Below, one piece after another: positions 18,124 to 24,944 of a DNA stretch of 64,000 nt (position 1 is its first letter; each line of letters starts with the position of its first letter). The notes beneath the pieces were generated by a model. It was not told the DNA's origin. It searched no databases and saw nothing but the letters and a program-made list of their open reading frames with translations. Origin of the DNA: Dyadobacter endophyticus (GTDB lineage Bacteria > Bacteroidota > Bacteroidia > Cytophagales > Spirosomataceae); the NCBI RefSeq assembly GCF_014641595.1, contig NZ_BMIA01000005.1, forward strand, positions 372,001-436,000, in the 5' to 3' direction. Both the position numbers and the translations under genes were made by a program.

Positions 18124-19632
18124 TCAAAAAGAATAGCGGACCGACCACGAAACGCCATACAAATACGGTCTGGAATCGAGGCTTTGATTGGATTTAAAGC
18201 TCGATGAAACCGCTTTCTGGTACGAGCCCGTCAGGTTAGCGCCCCAGTTGGCAGAAAGCTTGTAATTCAACCGCAATCCTGTTGTTGCGGCCCAGTTTGT
18301 GCCACGGTATATTTCATCACTGGCGGTTGTTCTAATAATATCTCCCGACGCAGATTCCAGTTCGTTGACTAAAAAGAAGTTCGCCATCATCCCGCCCAAT
18401 ACCGAATAGCTGAATTTCTTATCGGGGTTTAAAGTAAAGCCCGCCTGAACCGGCAATTGCAAATACTGGTAATTATTGCTGACCTTCTTGGCCACATCAA
18501 TATACAATGCACCATTGTTAAAGCCGGCCGCCTTATCGCTCAAAGCAGGATTATTGGCTGCCAATGCATTTTCCAGCACATTGGACGCCGCACTGTTATA
18601 TGCATTCAGTACATATCCGCCACCCTCGTAGGCCGAATTCCCCCGGAGATAGCTTACTCCCGTCTCCACAGACCAGTGTTTCGACAAGCGCACCCCACCC
18701 TGCGTCTGCACGGCATACGAAGCACGCGCCTCGCTGGTTCCGGAAACCGACCGCTTCTGGCTCACCGACTGCGCCATGAAAGCCTGCGGGGCTTCTCTCA
18801 ATTTCACATTAGGATTAAACGAGGCGGGCATAATGCCTATTCCTGCATAATACTCCTTAGGTTTTGTGGTTTTAACCGGCTCTTCTATTCTGACCTCGGG
18901 CCGGAAAAAAACATGACGCTTCTGAACGTAAACATCCAGGTCGTTATAGGGCAAGGACGCCAGCATTTCCGCAGAGGTCGCCTGGTTTTGCACCGCAGCC
19001 ACTGCGGCGTTGCTATTCTCAACAGAAACCTCAACGGTTCCATTAGCAGGCTCTGTTTTACTCGCAATAACATCCTGATTGTTGCTTGCCGGCCTTTCCT
19101 GGATGATGCTTGCCGCCGAAGAAATGTTATCCGCATGCTGCTCATTCTGTTTGCCACGCGCATTTGTCCGGGCTGCTGCTGCGATACCAGTATTTGAGTT
19201 TCCGGCGATACCACCTTTCAGATCACTCCGGGTTGGCTCACTGCCTGTTGCGGCAATTGGGCCTTGTTCAACAGTTGCTGCGAGCTCTTCCTTATCCTGG
19301 CCTTGAACCGCATTTGGCTGCTCTTCCACGGATTTAGCAGGCTCCGTTTCAGCTTTTTGAACCGGTTTTGTGCTCACTGCCACTTCTACCTTGTCTTTCT
19401 GGCCGCCTGAATACCAGAGCCCGCCGCCTACCAGCAGCAATGCCGCAATGGACGCGGCTGCATACCACATTTTCGGTGACTGCCACCAAAGGGGAGTAAC
19501 TTTTTCCTGTTCCCCGTCAAGACGCGCCTCGATACCCTCCCACACCGATGGCGGGGGAGCTTCGGAGGCCTCTTTCAAGGCCTTTCTCCACTGTTCCTCA
19601 AAATTGTTTATGTTGGACGGATCCATCATCAA
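18124..19632 (-). CDS. Membrane protein with anti-sigma-like N-terminus and beta-barrel C-terminus
   Basis: The 502-residue protein has a soluble N-terminus (FEEQWRKALKEASEAPPPSVWEGI) of the kind seen in anti-sigma or FecR-like proteins. One transmembrane segment follows (about 54-74), then a long low-complexity Ala/Glu/Asn-rich linker (about 80-240). The C-terminal domain (about 260-502) has amphipathic strands and ends in Phe (YSF), as in PorT/OmpA-type outer membrane barrels. Its start overlaps the 3' end of the upstream sigma-factor gene by 35 nt, and three Met codons lie in a row at the start. The likely role is a sigma regulator that spans the envelope. Function is inferred from context. 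Confidence 0.7.
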   Translation of the reverse strand: MMMDPSNINNFEEQWRKALKEASEAPPPSVWEGIEARLDGEQEKVTPLWWQSPKMWYAAASIAALLLVGGGLWYSGGQKDKVEVAVSTKPVQKAETEPAKSVEEQPNAVQGQDKEELAATVEQGPIAATGSEPTRSDLKGGIAGNSNTGIAAAARTNARGKQNEQHADNISSAASIIQERPASNNQDVIASKTEPANGTVEVSVENSNAAVAAVQNQATSAEMLASLPYNDLDVYVQKRHVFFRPEVRIEEPVKTTKPKEYYAGIGIMPASFNPNVKLREAPQAFMAQSVSQKRSVSGTSEARASYAVQTQGGVRLSKHWSVETGVSYLRGNSAYEGGGYVLNAYNSAASNVLENALAANNPALSDKAAGFNNGALYIDVAKKVSNNYQYLQLPVQAGFTLNPDKKFSYSVLGGMMANFFLVNELESASGDIIRTTASDEIYRGTNWAATTGLRLNYKLSANWGANLTGSYQKAVSSSFKSNQSLDSRPYLYGVSWSVRYSF

Positions 19633-20167
19633 ATCTTTTTTCTTTGTTCAATTTTTGTTGAAGCAACATCCTTGCACGCGAGTACTGCGACTTGGACGTT
19701 CCTTCGGAGATACCCAACATCTGGGCGATCTCATTGTGCTGGTAACCTTCAATCGCATACAGATTGAAGATCGTCTGACAACCGGGCGGTAGTTCCCGGA
19801 TCATTTCCATCAACTGCTGCATCTGAAAATTTCCGAGGGTAAACTCCCTGTCGGACAAACCATTATGATGTATATCTATGTCATCCAGCTCTTTCAGGTA
19901 TTTCTGTTGCCGCAAATGGTTCAGCGCTGTATTCACTACCACCGATCTGAGCCAATATTCCAGCGGGCTGTCGGCCCTGAAAGAATCTATATTCTCGTAA
20001 ATCTTGATGAAGGCATCCTGCAACACGTCTTCCGCGTCGGCGCGGTTTTTCGTGTAGCGCATACAAATAGCAAACAACTTACCCCCAAAAACATCGTATA
20101 GCTGTTTCTGGGCGATGCGGTTGCGCTGCTTGCAGCCTTTCACCAGTTCCTGTTCGTTAAACGTCAT
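19598..20167 (-). CDS. ECF-type RNA polymerase sigma factor
   Basis: The 189-residue sigma factor has region 2 (CMRYTKNRADAEDVLQDAFIKIYENI, about 35-61) and region 4 (PPGCQTIFNLYAIEGYQHNEIAQMLGISEGTSKSQYSRAR, about 127-166). There is no region 1 or 3, as in ECF factors. The tail (KRFDDGSVQHKQF) lies past region 4. It is the first gene of an operon with the anti-sigma-like barrel protein (35-nt overlap) and the serpin. It probably controls its own operon among other targets. The 245-nt upstream region has an imperfect hairpin (20177-20217) but I see no assignable site. Confidence 0.9.
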   Translation of the reverse strand: MTFNEQELVKGCKQRNRIAQKQLYDVFGGKLFAICMRYTKNRADAEDVLQDAFIKIYENIDSFRADSPLEYWLRSVVVNTALNHLRQQKYLKELDDIDIHHNGLSDREFTLGNFQMQQLMEMIRELPPGCQTIFNLYAIEGYQHNEIAQMLGISEGTSKSQYSRARMLLQQKLNKEKRFDDGSVQHKQF

Positions 20168-20413
20168 CCGAAGGTTAGGGGTGCTTCGTTCGGTTTGTAA
20201 AAAAATTCAGCACCTCTACCCATAAGATAGCCGATTACTGTTGCGTTATGATCCGACTCGCTCTCACGAGCCCGTCGTAAATTGTCTGACACCCTCATTA
20301 TGAAAATGGTTGGAACACTTCGTAAAACTATTGCCAAATGTTGGCTACTTTACGCCAAGGAACTATTCAGTGGCGCATATCATTTAATAAGTACAACCTA
20401 AAATCTATCGCCC

Positions 20414-20710
20414 ATGAGCCAATATATGGTTGAAATCCAGCTGCCGGCTGTCATGTCGGAAGATTTCACAGCAAAAATACCTGCTCAGAGAAAAAAGATA
20501 AATGAACTGATGGAGCAAGGAAGGCTGATGTCTTATGCTTTGTCCGACGATTACTCCCGGCTCTGGTGCGTGGTAAGAGCAGAAACAGAATTTGAAGTAA
20601 TGTCACTCGTCTCGGAATTTCCGCTGATCGATTATATGGATCCCAAAATAACCAAGCTTATGTTCAATAATGTGGTAGCCCTTCGCTTGCCCATGTTCTC
20701 ATTGAACTGA
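20414..20710 (+). CDS. Muconolactone isomerase-like / ferredoxin-like-fold protein
   Basis: The 98-residue protein begins YMVEIQLPAVMSEDFTAKIPAQRKKINELMEQGRLMSYALSDDYSRLWCVVRAETE. This beta-alpha-beta pattern with a later MSLVSEFPLIDYM helix fits the dimeric alpha-beta barrel of muconolactone isomerase-like and YciI-like proteins. The catalytic residues of true muconolactone isomerases are not evident to me, and the neighbours do not support aromatic degradation. It appears to be a single-gene unit with its own terminator. The call is of a fold, not of a reaction. Confidence 0.6.
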   Translation: MSQYMVEIQLPAVMSEDFTAKIPAQRKKINELMEQGRLMSYALSDDYSRLWCVVRAETEFEVMSLVSEFPLIDYMDPKITKLMFNNVVALRLPMFSLN

Positions 20711-20761
20711 CACTCATTGAAAACATTCCGTGGCAGGGCAAAAGTACCCTCGCCCAAGCGG

Positions 20762-20790
20762 CCTCGCACAATGCTTGTGCGAGGTTTTTT
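20762..20790 (+). terminator. Intrinsic terminator after the 20414-20710 gene
   Basis: A 9-bp GC-rich stem (20762-20770 with 20776-20784) has a 5-nt loop and is followed by TTTTTT. Confidence 0.9.
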
Positions 20791-20798
20791 ATTGATAG

Positions 20799-21284
20799 TC
20801 AGAGCTTTCTGGTTATCAGGGCTGCAATCTTTTCTAACTCGAACCGGTCGGCTTCACTGAAATCGTCGAGTTGATCGCTATCCACATCCAGCACCATTGC
20901 TAATGTTCCATTTCTATGGAAAACAGGCACTACGATCTCAGAGCGCGATGCCGAGCTGCATGCAATGTGTCCCGGAAATTGCTCTACATCCGGCACGATA
21001 ATCGTTTCAGCACGCGTGTAACTCGCGCCGCACACGCCCTTGTGGAAGGGTATCCGCGTGCAGGCGATCGGCCCCTGAAACGGGCCAAGTACGAGCTGCC
21101 CTTCCTTTACCAAATAAAAACCTACCCAGAAGAAGCCGAATGCTTCCTTTAAAACTGCTGCTATATTCGCGAGGTTGGCAGTAAGGTCGCTTTCGTCAAT
21201 GACAAGCGCTTCGATTTGTGGAAAAAGTGCTTTATAAATCTCAGCTCTGCTGGTATCAGTTGGTATAAATAATGTCTCTGCCAT
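20799..21284 (-). CDS. msrC: Free methionine-(R)-sulfoxide reductase (GAF domain)
   Basis: This is a 161-residue GAF-domain protein. ATG at 21284 is chosen over the upstream in-frame ATG at 21422 because it begins MAETLFIPTDTSRAEIYKALFPQ, the family's usual start. Three cysteines at 75, 85 and 109 have the exact spacing (10 and 24) of Cys84, Cys94 and Cys118 of E. coli fRMsr. The motifs around them are GPIACTRIPF, GVCGASYT and GHIACSSASRSEIVVPV. The enzyme reduces free methionine-R-sulfoxide with thioredoxin as the partner. It is divergent from purU with about 145 nt between the starts. Confidence 0.9.
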   Translation of the reverse strand: MAETLFIPTDTSRAEIYKALFPQIEALVIDESDLTANLANIAAVLKEAFGFFWVGFYLVKEGQLVLGPFQGPIACTRIPFHKGVCGASYTRAETIIVPDVEQFPGHIACSSASRSEIVVPVFHRNGTLAMVLDVDSDQLDDFSEADRFELEKIAALITRKL

Positions 21285-21430
21285 AACTTTAAATACTGCT
21301 GGATTTTTGGTAAACACAGATGCCTTTTGAATAGTTACAAAAATATTCAAATGCGCCCGGTCCGGGCCGCTACTACCACCGCTTCTGTTGTATATTTGAA
21401 GTTCGATAAGCGCTACAAGCAAGCCCCTTC

Positions 21431-22264
21431 ATGAGTCAACGACATATCTTATTAATGGACGGCCCCGATCACAAGGGTTTGATCTACCATGTTACCCGCA
21501 TTCTTTTTGCCCACAATCAGAACATTATCAGTAACGACGAGTACGTAAGCCCATCGCGCTATTTCTTTATGCGTACTGAATTCGAGGGCGACACCGATAT
21601 TCCCGAGCTGTTAAAGGCTCTTCAATCCGAATTGCCGGCAGGCCTGAACCTTCGCATTAATCCTAAAAAGAACAAGGATATTGTGCTGATGGTCACCAAA
21701 GAACATCATTGCCTGGGCGAGTTGCTTATCCGCTACGCATTCAACGAGTTGGACGCTACGATTCTGGCGGTAGTAAGCAATTATAACTCGTTGCAGCCGC
21801 TGGTAAGTAAGTTTGGAATACCTTTTCATTTTGTTTCGCATGAAAACAAAACACGCGAGGAGCATGAGCAGGCGATATTAAGAACTCTGAATATTTACAG
21901 GCCCGATTACGTTGTGTTGGCGAAATATATGCGCATCATCACGCCGCAATTTGTGGAGCGTTTCCCGAACCGGATCGTGAATATTCATCATTCATTCCTA
22001 CCCGCATTTATCGGGGCAAACCCTTACCGGCAGGCTTACGAGCGCGGTGTGAAGATTATTGGGGCAACCGCGCATTTTGTGAATAATGACCTGGATGAAG
22101 GCCCGATCATCGCGCAGGATGTTAAGGAGGTGGATCACAAACTGACCGCTTCGGATATGGCAACTTTGGGAAAAGATACCGAAAAAGCAGTTCTGTCAAA
22201 GGCGTTGAAATTGGTTTTTAACGACCGTGTTTTCATCCACCACAACCGCACCATTATTCTGTAA
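21431..22264 (+). CDS. purU: Formyltetrahydrofolate deformylase
   Basis: The 277-residue enzyme hydrolyses 10-formyl-THF to formate and THF, supplying formate and balancing one-carbon pools. An N-terminal ACT domain (about 5-80, LMDGPDHKGLIYHVTRILF) is followed by a formyltransferase-like domain. The catalytic residues Asn184, His186 and Asp222 can be seen in NIHHSFLPAF and DLDEGPIIAQDV. KEHHCLGELL and SNYNSLQPLV match PurU. It is a single-gene unit with its own terminator. Confidence 0.92.
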   Translation: MSQRHILLMDGPDHKGLIYHVTRILFAHNQNIISNDEYVSPSRYFFMRTEFEGDTDIPELLKALQSELPAGLNLRINPKKNKDIVLMVTKEHHCLGELLIRYAFNELDATILAVVSNYNSLQPLVSKFGIPFHFVSHENKTREEHEQAILRTLNIYRPDYVVLAKYMRIITPQFVERFPNRIVNIHHSFLPAFIGANPYRQAYERGVKIIGATAHFVNNDLDEGPIIAQDVKEVDHKLTASDMATLGKDTEKAVLSKALKLVFNDRVFIHHNRTIIL

Positions 22265-22271
22265 AACAAAG

Positions 22272-22306
22272 AAAAAGCCCTTAGTCAGAATCACCGAGGG
22301 CTTTTT
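22272..22306 (+). terminator. Intrinsic terminator after purU
   Basis: A perfect 10-bp stem (22272-22281 with 22297-22306) has a 15-nt loop. The A/T runs on both sides make it possibly bidirectional, so it may also end leuA transcripts from the minus strand. Confidence 0.85.
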
Positions 22307-22405
22307 ACAATCTGATGGATGTTATTGAATATGTAATCTTACAAAAAATTCTTTAAAACATCAAATTCAGGTTCAAGCTGTTAACTAATTCTAAGGATAT
22401 TCTAA

Positions 22406-23560
22406 TTAAACTGCTTCGGCTGTACGCACCAGTTCAACCAGATCTCCGTCGTTTACTTCTTTCTTGATATCGGCTACTTCAAGGAACCTTGTATACAGTT
22501 CGTCCAGGGCAGATTTTTCGAAGGAGAACCCAAGCAATTCCAGGCGGTGTTTCAATGCGTGGCGTCCGCTGCGGGCAGTCAGAACGATATCGGATTTATC
22601 TACACCCACATCCTGCGGGTTCATAATTTCGTAATTCAGGTTGTTTTTCAGGAAGCCGTCCTGGTGGATACCCGATGAATGCGCGAATGCATTGCGACCA
22701 ACGATCGCCTTGTTCGCCTGCACGGGCATACGCATCATTTTCGAGACAAGCTGGCTCGTCGGGTAAATGTGCTGCGTGTTAATACCTGTTTCAAGACCCA
22801 GCTCCTGGTGTACTTTCAATGCCATTACCACCTCTTCCAGCGAAGTGTTACCGGCGCGCTCGCCGATACCATTGATAGTCACCTCTACCTGGCGCGCACC
22901 CTGGTTAATACCTGCGATGGAGTTCGCCGTAGCAAGGCCCAGATCGTTGTGGCAGTGGATCGAGATAGTCGCTTTGTGGATATTCGAAACGTGTTCGAAA
23001 ATGTATTTGATTTTGTTTCCGTACTCGTCGGGCAAGCAATAGCCTGTTGTATCCGGGATATTCACCACCGTCGCACCTGCGCCGATCACCGCTTCTACAA
23101 GCTGTGAAAGGAAAACGAGGTCTGCACGACCCGCGTCTTCGCAATAAAACTCAACGTCCTCTACCTTCGATTTGGCATATTTCGTAGCCGCAATCGCCCT
23201 TTCGATAATCTTTTCGCGTGTTGTGTTGAACTTATGCTGGATGTGAATGTCCGACGAACCGATGCCCGTGTGAATCCGTGCCCGCTGGGCGTACTGCAAT
23301 GCTTCGGCCGCAGCGTCGATATCGCCTTGCACCGCACGTGACAGCGCACAGATGATGGGTTCGCGAACAGCTTTGGAAATCTCTACCACAGAACGGAAAT
23401 CCCCAGGACTTGACACCGGAAAACCGGCTTCGATAATATCTACCCCCAGTTTTTCGAGTTGTGTGGCAACAACAATCTTTTCCTCAGTGGTCAATTGGCT
23501 GCCCGGTACCTGCTCGCCGTCTCGTAAAGTAGTGTCGAAGATCTGAACTCGATTACTCAT
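22406..23560 (-). CDS. leuA: 2-isopropylmalate synthase, short form without regulatory domain
   Basis: The enzyme condenses 2-oxoisovalerate with acetyl-CoA, the first committed step of leucine synthesis. The 384-residue protein has the catalytic TIM barrel: FDTTLRDGEQVPG (8-20), metal-site HCHND, and NGIGERAGNTSLEE. The His of IHTGIG (His97) sits at the position of the substrate-binding His of isopropylmalate synthases, where citramalate synthases have Leu. The protein ends shortly after the linker subdomain and lacks the C-terminal LeuA allosteric domain of full-length enzymes (about 500-550 residues). No frameshift explains this, so it is a natural short form. It has its own leader region with a candidate attenuator. 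Confidence 0.92.
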   Translation of the reverse strand: MSNRVQIFDTTLRDGEQVPGSQLTTEEKIVVATQLEKLGVDIIEAGFPVSSPGDFRSVVEISKAVREPIICALSRAVQGDIDAAAEALQYAQRARIHTGIGSSDIHIQHKFNTTREKIIERAIAATKYAKSKVEDVEFYCEDAGRADLVFLSQLVEAVIGAGATVVNIPDTTGYCLPDEYGNKIKYIFEHVSNIHKATISIHCHNDLGLATANSIAGINQGARQVEVTINGIGERAGNTSLEEVVMALKVHQELGLETGINTQHIYPTSQLVSKMMRMPVQANKAIVGRNAFAHSSGIHQDGFLKNNLNYEIMNPQDVGVDKSDIVLTARSGRHALKHRLELLGFSFEKSALDELYTRFLEVADIKKEVNDGDLVELVRTAEAV

Positions 23561-23611
23561 TGGTGGGTATTAATTTTTTTATGGGACACGAATTTAACAA
23601 TATTTCAGGCA

Positions 23612-23645
23612 ATATAAAACCCTTTCCGTGTGAGGGAAAGGGTTT
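23612..23645 (-). terminator. Attenuator terminator of the leuA leader
   Basis: A perfect 11-bp stem (23617-23627 with 23635-23645) has a 7-nt loop and is followed on the minus strand by TATATTG, a weak T-rich tail. It lies 32 nt downstream of the leader-peptide stop and 52 nt before the leuA ATG. The 5' arm can instead pair with the antiterminator segment at 23665-23672. Confidence 0.8.
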
Positions 23646-23672
23646 GAAACTTATCAAAACATAACCTTTCCC
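23634..23672 (-). promoter_or_regulatory. Candidate antiterminator pairing in the leuA leader RNA
   Basis: On the minus strand, GGGAAAGG (plus 23665-23672), directly after the leader-peptide stop, is complementary over 8 nt to CCTTTCCC (plus 23634-23641), which is the 5' arm and first loop base of the terminator. The two structures are therefore mutually exclusive. A competing hairpin that would release the terminator is weak here (CCG/CGG only), so this part of the model is less certain than in the ilv leader. Confidence 0.6.
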
Positions 23673-23676
23673 GGTC

Positions 23677-23724
23677 TCACGGTAGTTGTTGGAGATTAAG
23701 ATTAAGGCTATTTTTCTGGTTCAT
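23677..23724 (-). CDS. leuA leader peptide (Leu-rich attenuator peptide)
   Basis: This is a 15-codon open frame reading MNQKNSLNLNLQQLP with four Leu codons (CTT, CTT, CTC, CTA) in positions 7 to 14. It sits about 34 nt downstream of the predicted transcription start, between the promoter and the terminator that precedes leuA. The layout is that of classical ribosome-mediated attenuation. Ribosome stalling at Leu codons under leucine shortage would favour the antiterminator. The alternative, an overlapping 22-codon frame from ATG at 23776, starts inside the promoter spacer and would not be transcribed from it. Confidence 0.7.
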   Translation of the reverse strand: MNQKNSLNLNLQQLP

Positions 23725-23733
23725 CCTTTTGTT

Positions 23734-23745
23734 GCGAAATTTCGC
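23734..23745. promoter_or_regulatory. 12-bp palindrome shared with the ilv leader (copy 2)
   Basis: GCGAAATTTCGC is a perfect palindrome 9 nt upstream of the leader ATG. It is identical to the core of 37664-37677 upstream of the ilv leader, with one matching flanking base. It could be an operator or a short RNA hairpin. Confidence 0.5.
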
Positions 23746-23764
23746 TGGCCGCGAGTTTCTTCTG

Positions 23765-23795
23765 CAAAGAAAGCATAAGTTTTGATTGCAACAAA
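23765..23795 (-). promoter_or_regulatory. Predicted leuA promoter (Bacteroidota type)
   Basis: On the minus strand, TTTG (plus 23792-23795), 19 nt, then TTTCTTTG (plus 23765-23772), close to the Bacteroidota consensus TTTG-N19-TAnnTTTG. The start would fall near 23758, giving a leader of about 200 nt before leuA. Confidence 0.6.
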
Positions 23796-23822
23796 TATTG
23801 TTTGGCAAAACTTTGATATTTT

Positions 23823-24896
23823 TTATATTCTTTTCAAAAGCTCTTCACCAGCCTGTTGCGTGTTCAGAACCTTGTCAGCCGGCGTGGTAGCATCGGCAAT
23901 GTCGCGCGTTCTGAAACCATCTTTCAACAACTTGTCGACCGCCGAAATAATCGCTTCCGATTCTTCTTTCAAACCAAATGAAATATCGAGAAGCAATGCC
24001 GCCGAAAGCACTGATGCCAGCGGATTTGCAACACCTTTACCGGTGATGTCGTGCGCCGAGCCGTGAATCGGTTCATAAACGCCTGTGCTGTCGCCGACCG
24101 ACGCCGAAGCGAGCATTCCCATCGATCCGGCGATCTGGCTCGCCTCGTCCGTAAGGATATCTCCGAAGAGGTTAGCCGTCACAACTACGTCGAAACGCTT
24201 AGGATCCTTAATGAGCATCATCGCTGCTGCATCTACAAACTGGTGCTCAACGGTGATGTCGGGATATTCAGGAGCCAAAGCCTGGATCACCTCGCGCCAC
24301 AGACGGCTGGTTTCCAGTACGTTTGCCTTATCCACAGAGCAAAGGCGCTTTCCACGCGTACGAGCAGCTTCGAAAGCCTTGCGGGCTATGCGTTCTACTT
24401 CGTAACGGCTGTATTCAGCGATGTCGTAAGCAGTGTTGTTATCGTTTTTACGGCCTTTTTCTCCAAAATAAATGTCGCCGGTAAGTTCGCGGAAGAAAAG
24501 GATATCCGAGCCTTTCAGGATTTCAGGACGGATAGAAGATGCCCCTAGCAGTTCATCGAACAACTTGATAGGACGAAGGTTGGCGTACAAGCCCAGCTCC
24601 TTGCGCATTTTCAGCAAGCCTTGCTCAGGACGAACTTTGGCAGTAGGATCATTGTCATATTTTGGGTGACCTACCGCACCGAAAAGAATTGCGTCGGAAT
24701 TGCGCATCTTTTCCAATGTCTCGTCAGGAAGCGGGTTACCGGTAGCTTCGATCGCTACGTGGCCCATTAATGCCTCGTCGTAAGTGAATTCATGGCCGAA
24801 CTTCTCGGCGATTTTTACCAACACTGCCTTTCCTACCTCTGTAACTTCTTGTCCGATTCCGTCGCCCGGAACGATAAGGATATGCTTTTTCATCAA
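23823..24896 (-). CDS. leuB: 3-isopropylmalate dehydrogenase
   Basis: LeuB oxidises and decarboxylates 3-isopropylmalate with NAD in leucine synthesis. The 357-residue protein has IVPGDGIGQEVTEVG at the start, the substrate-binding RPEQGLLKMRKELGLYANLRP and RELTGDIYFGEKG, and near the C-terminus GSAHDITGKGVANPL. The metal-site aspartates are in NLFGDILTDEASQIAGSMGML. ATG at 24896 gives MMKK; the next Met is one codon in. It is the last gene of leuC-leuD-cimA-leuB, with 48 nt to cimA. Confidence 0.96.
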   Translation of the reverse strand: MMKKHILIVPGDGIGQEVTEVGKAVLVKIAEKFGHEFTYDEALMGHVAIEATGNPLPDETLEKMRNSDAILFGAVGHPKYDNDPTAKVRPEQGLLKMRKELGLYANLRPIKLFDELLGASSIRPEILKGSDILFFRELTGDIYFGEKGRKNDNNTAYDIAEYSRYEVERIARKAFEAARTRGKRLCSVDKANVLETSRLWREVIQALAPEYPDITVEHQFVDAAAMMLIKDPKRFDVVVTANLFGDILTDEASQIAGSMGMLASASVGDSTGVYEPIHGSAHDITGKGVANPLASVLSAALLLDISFGLKEESEAIISAVDKLLKDGFRTRDIADATTPADKVLNTQQAGEELLKRI

Positions 24897-24944
24897 GTGG
24901 TTTAATTGATAATCAATAAATTATAAATAAATAGACGCATCACA

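Noticed and set aside
20177..20217. Imperfect hairpin upstream of the sigma factor gene as a terminator or regulator
   Set aside because: The 9-bp stem has a mismatch, the loop is long and there is no T-run in an appropriate place on either strand. It is mentioned only.
23708..23776. 22-codon ORF (ATG at 23776, MLSLQKKLAASEISQQKDEP) overlapping the leuA leader peptide
   Set aside because: Its start codon lies in the spacer of the predicted promoter, so the leader transcript would not include it. Its composition is not rich in Leu in tandem and it does not end near the stem structures. The in-phase 15-codon frame downstream fits better.
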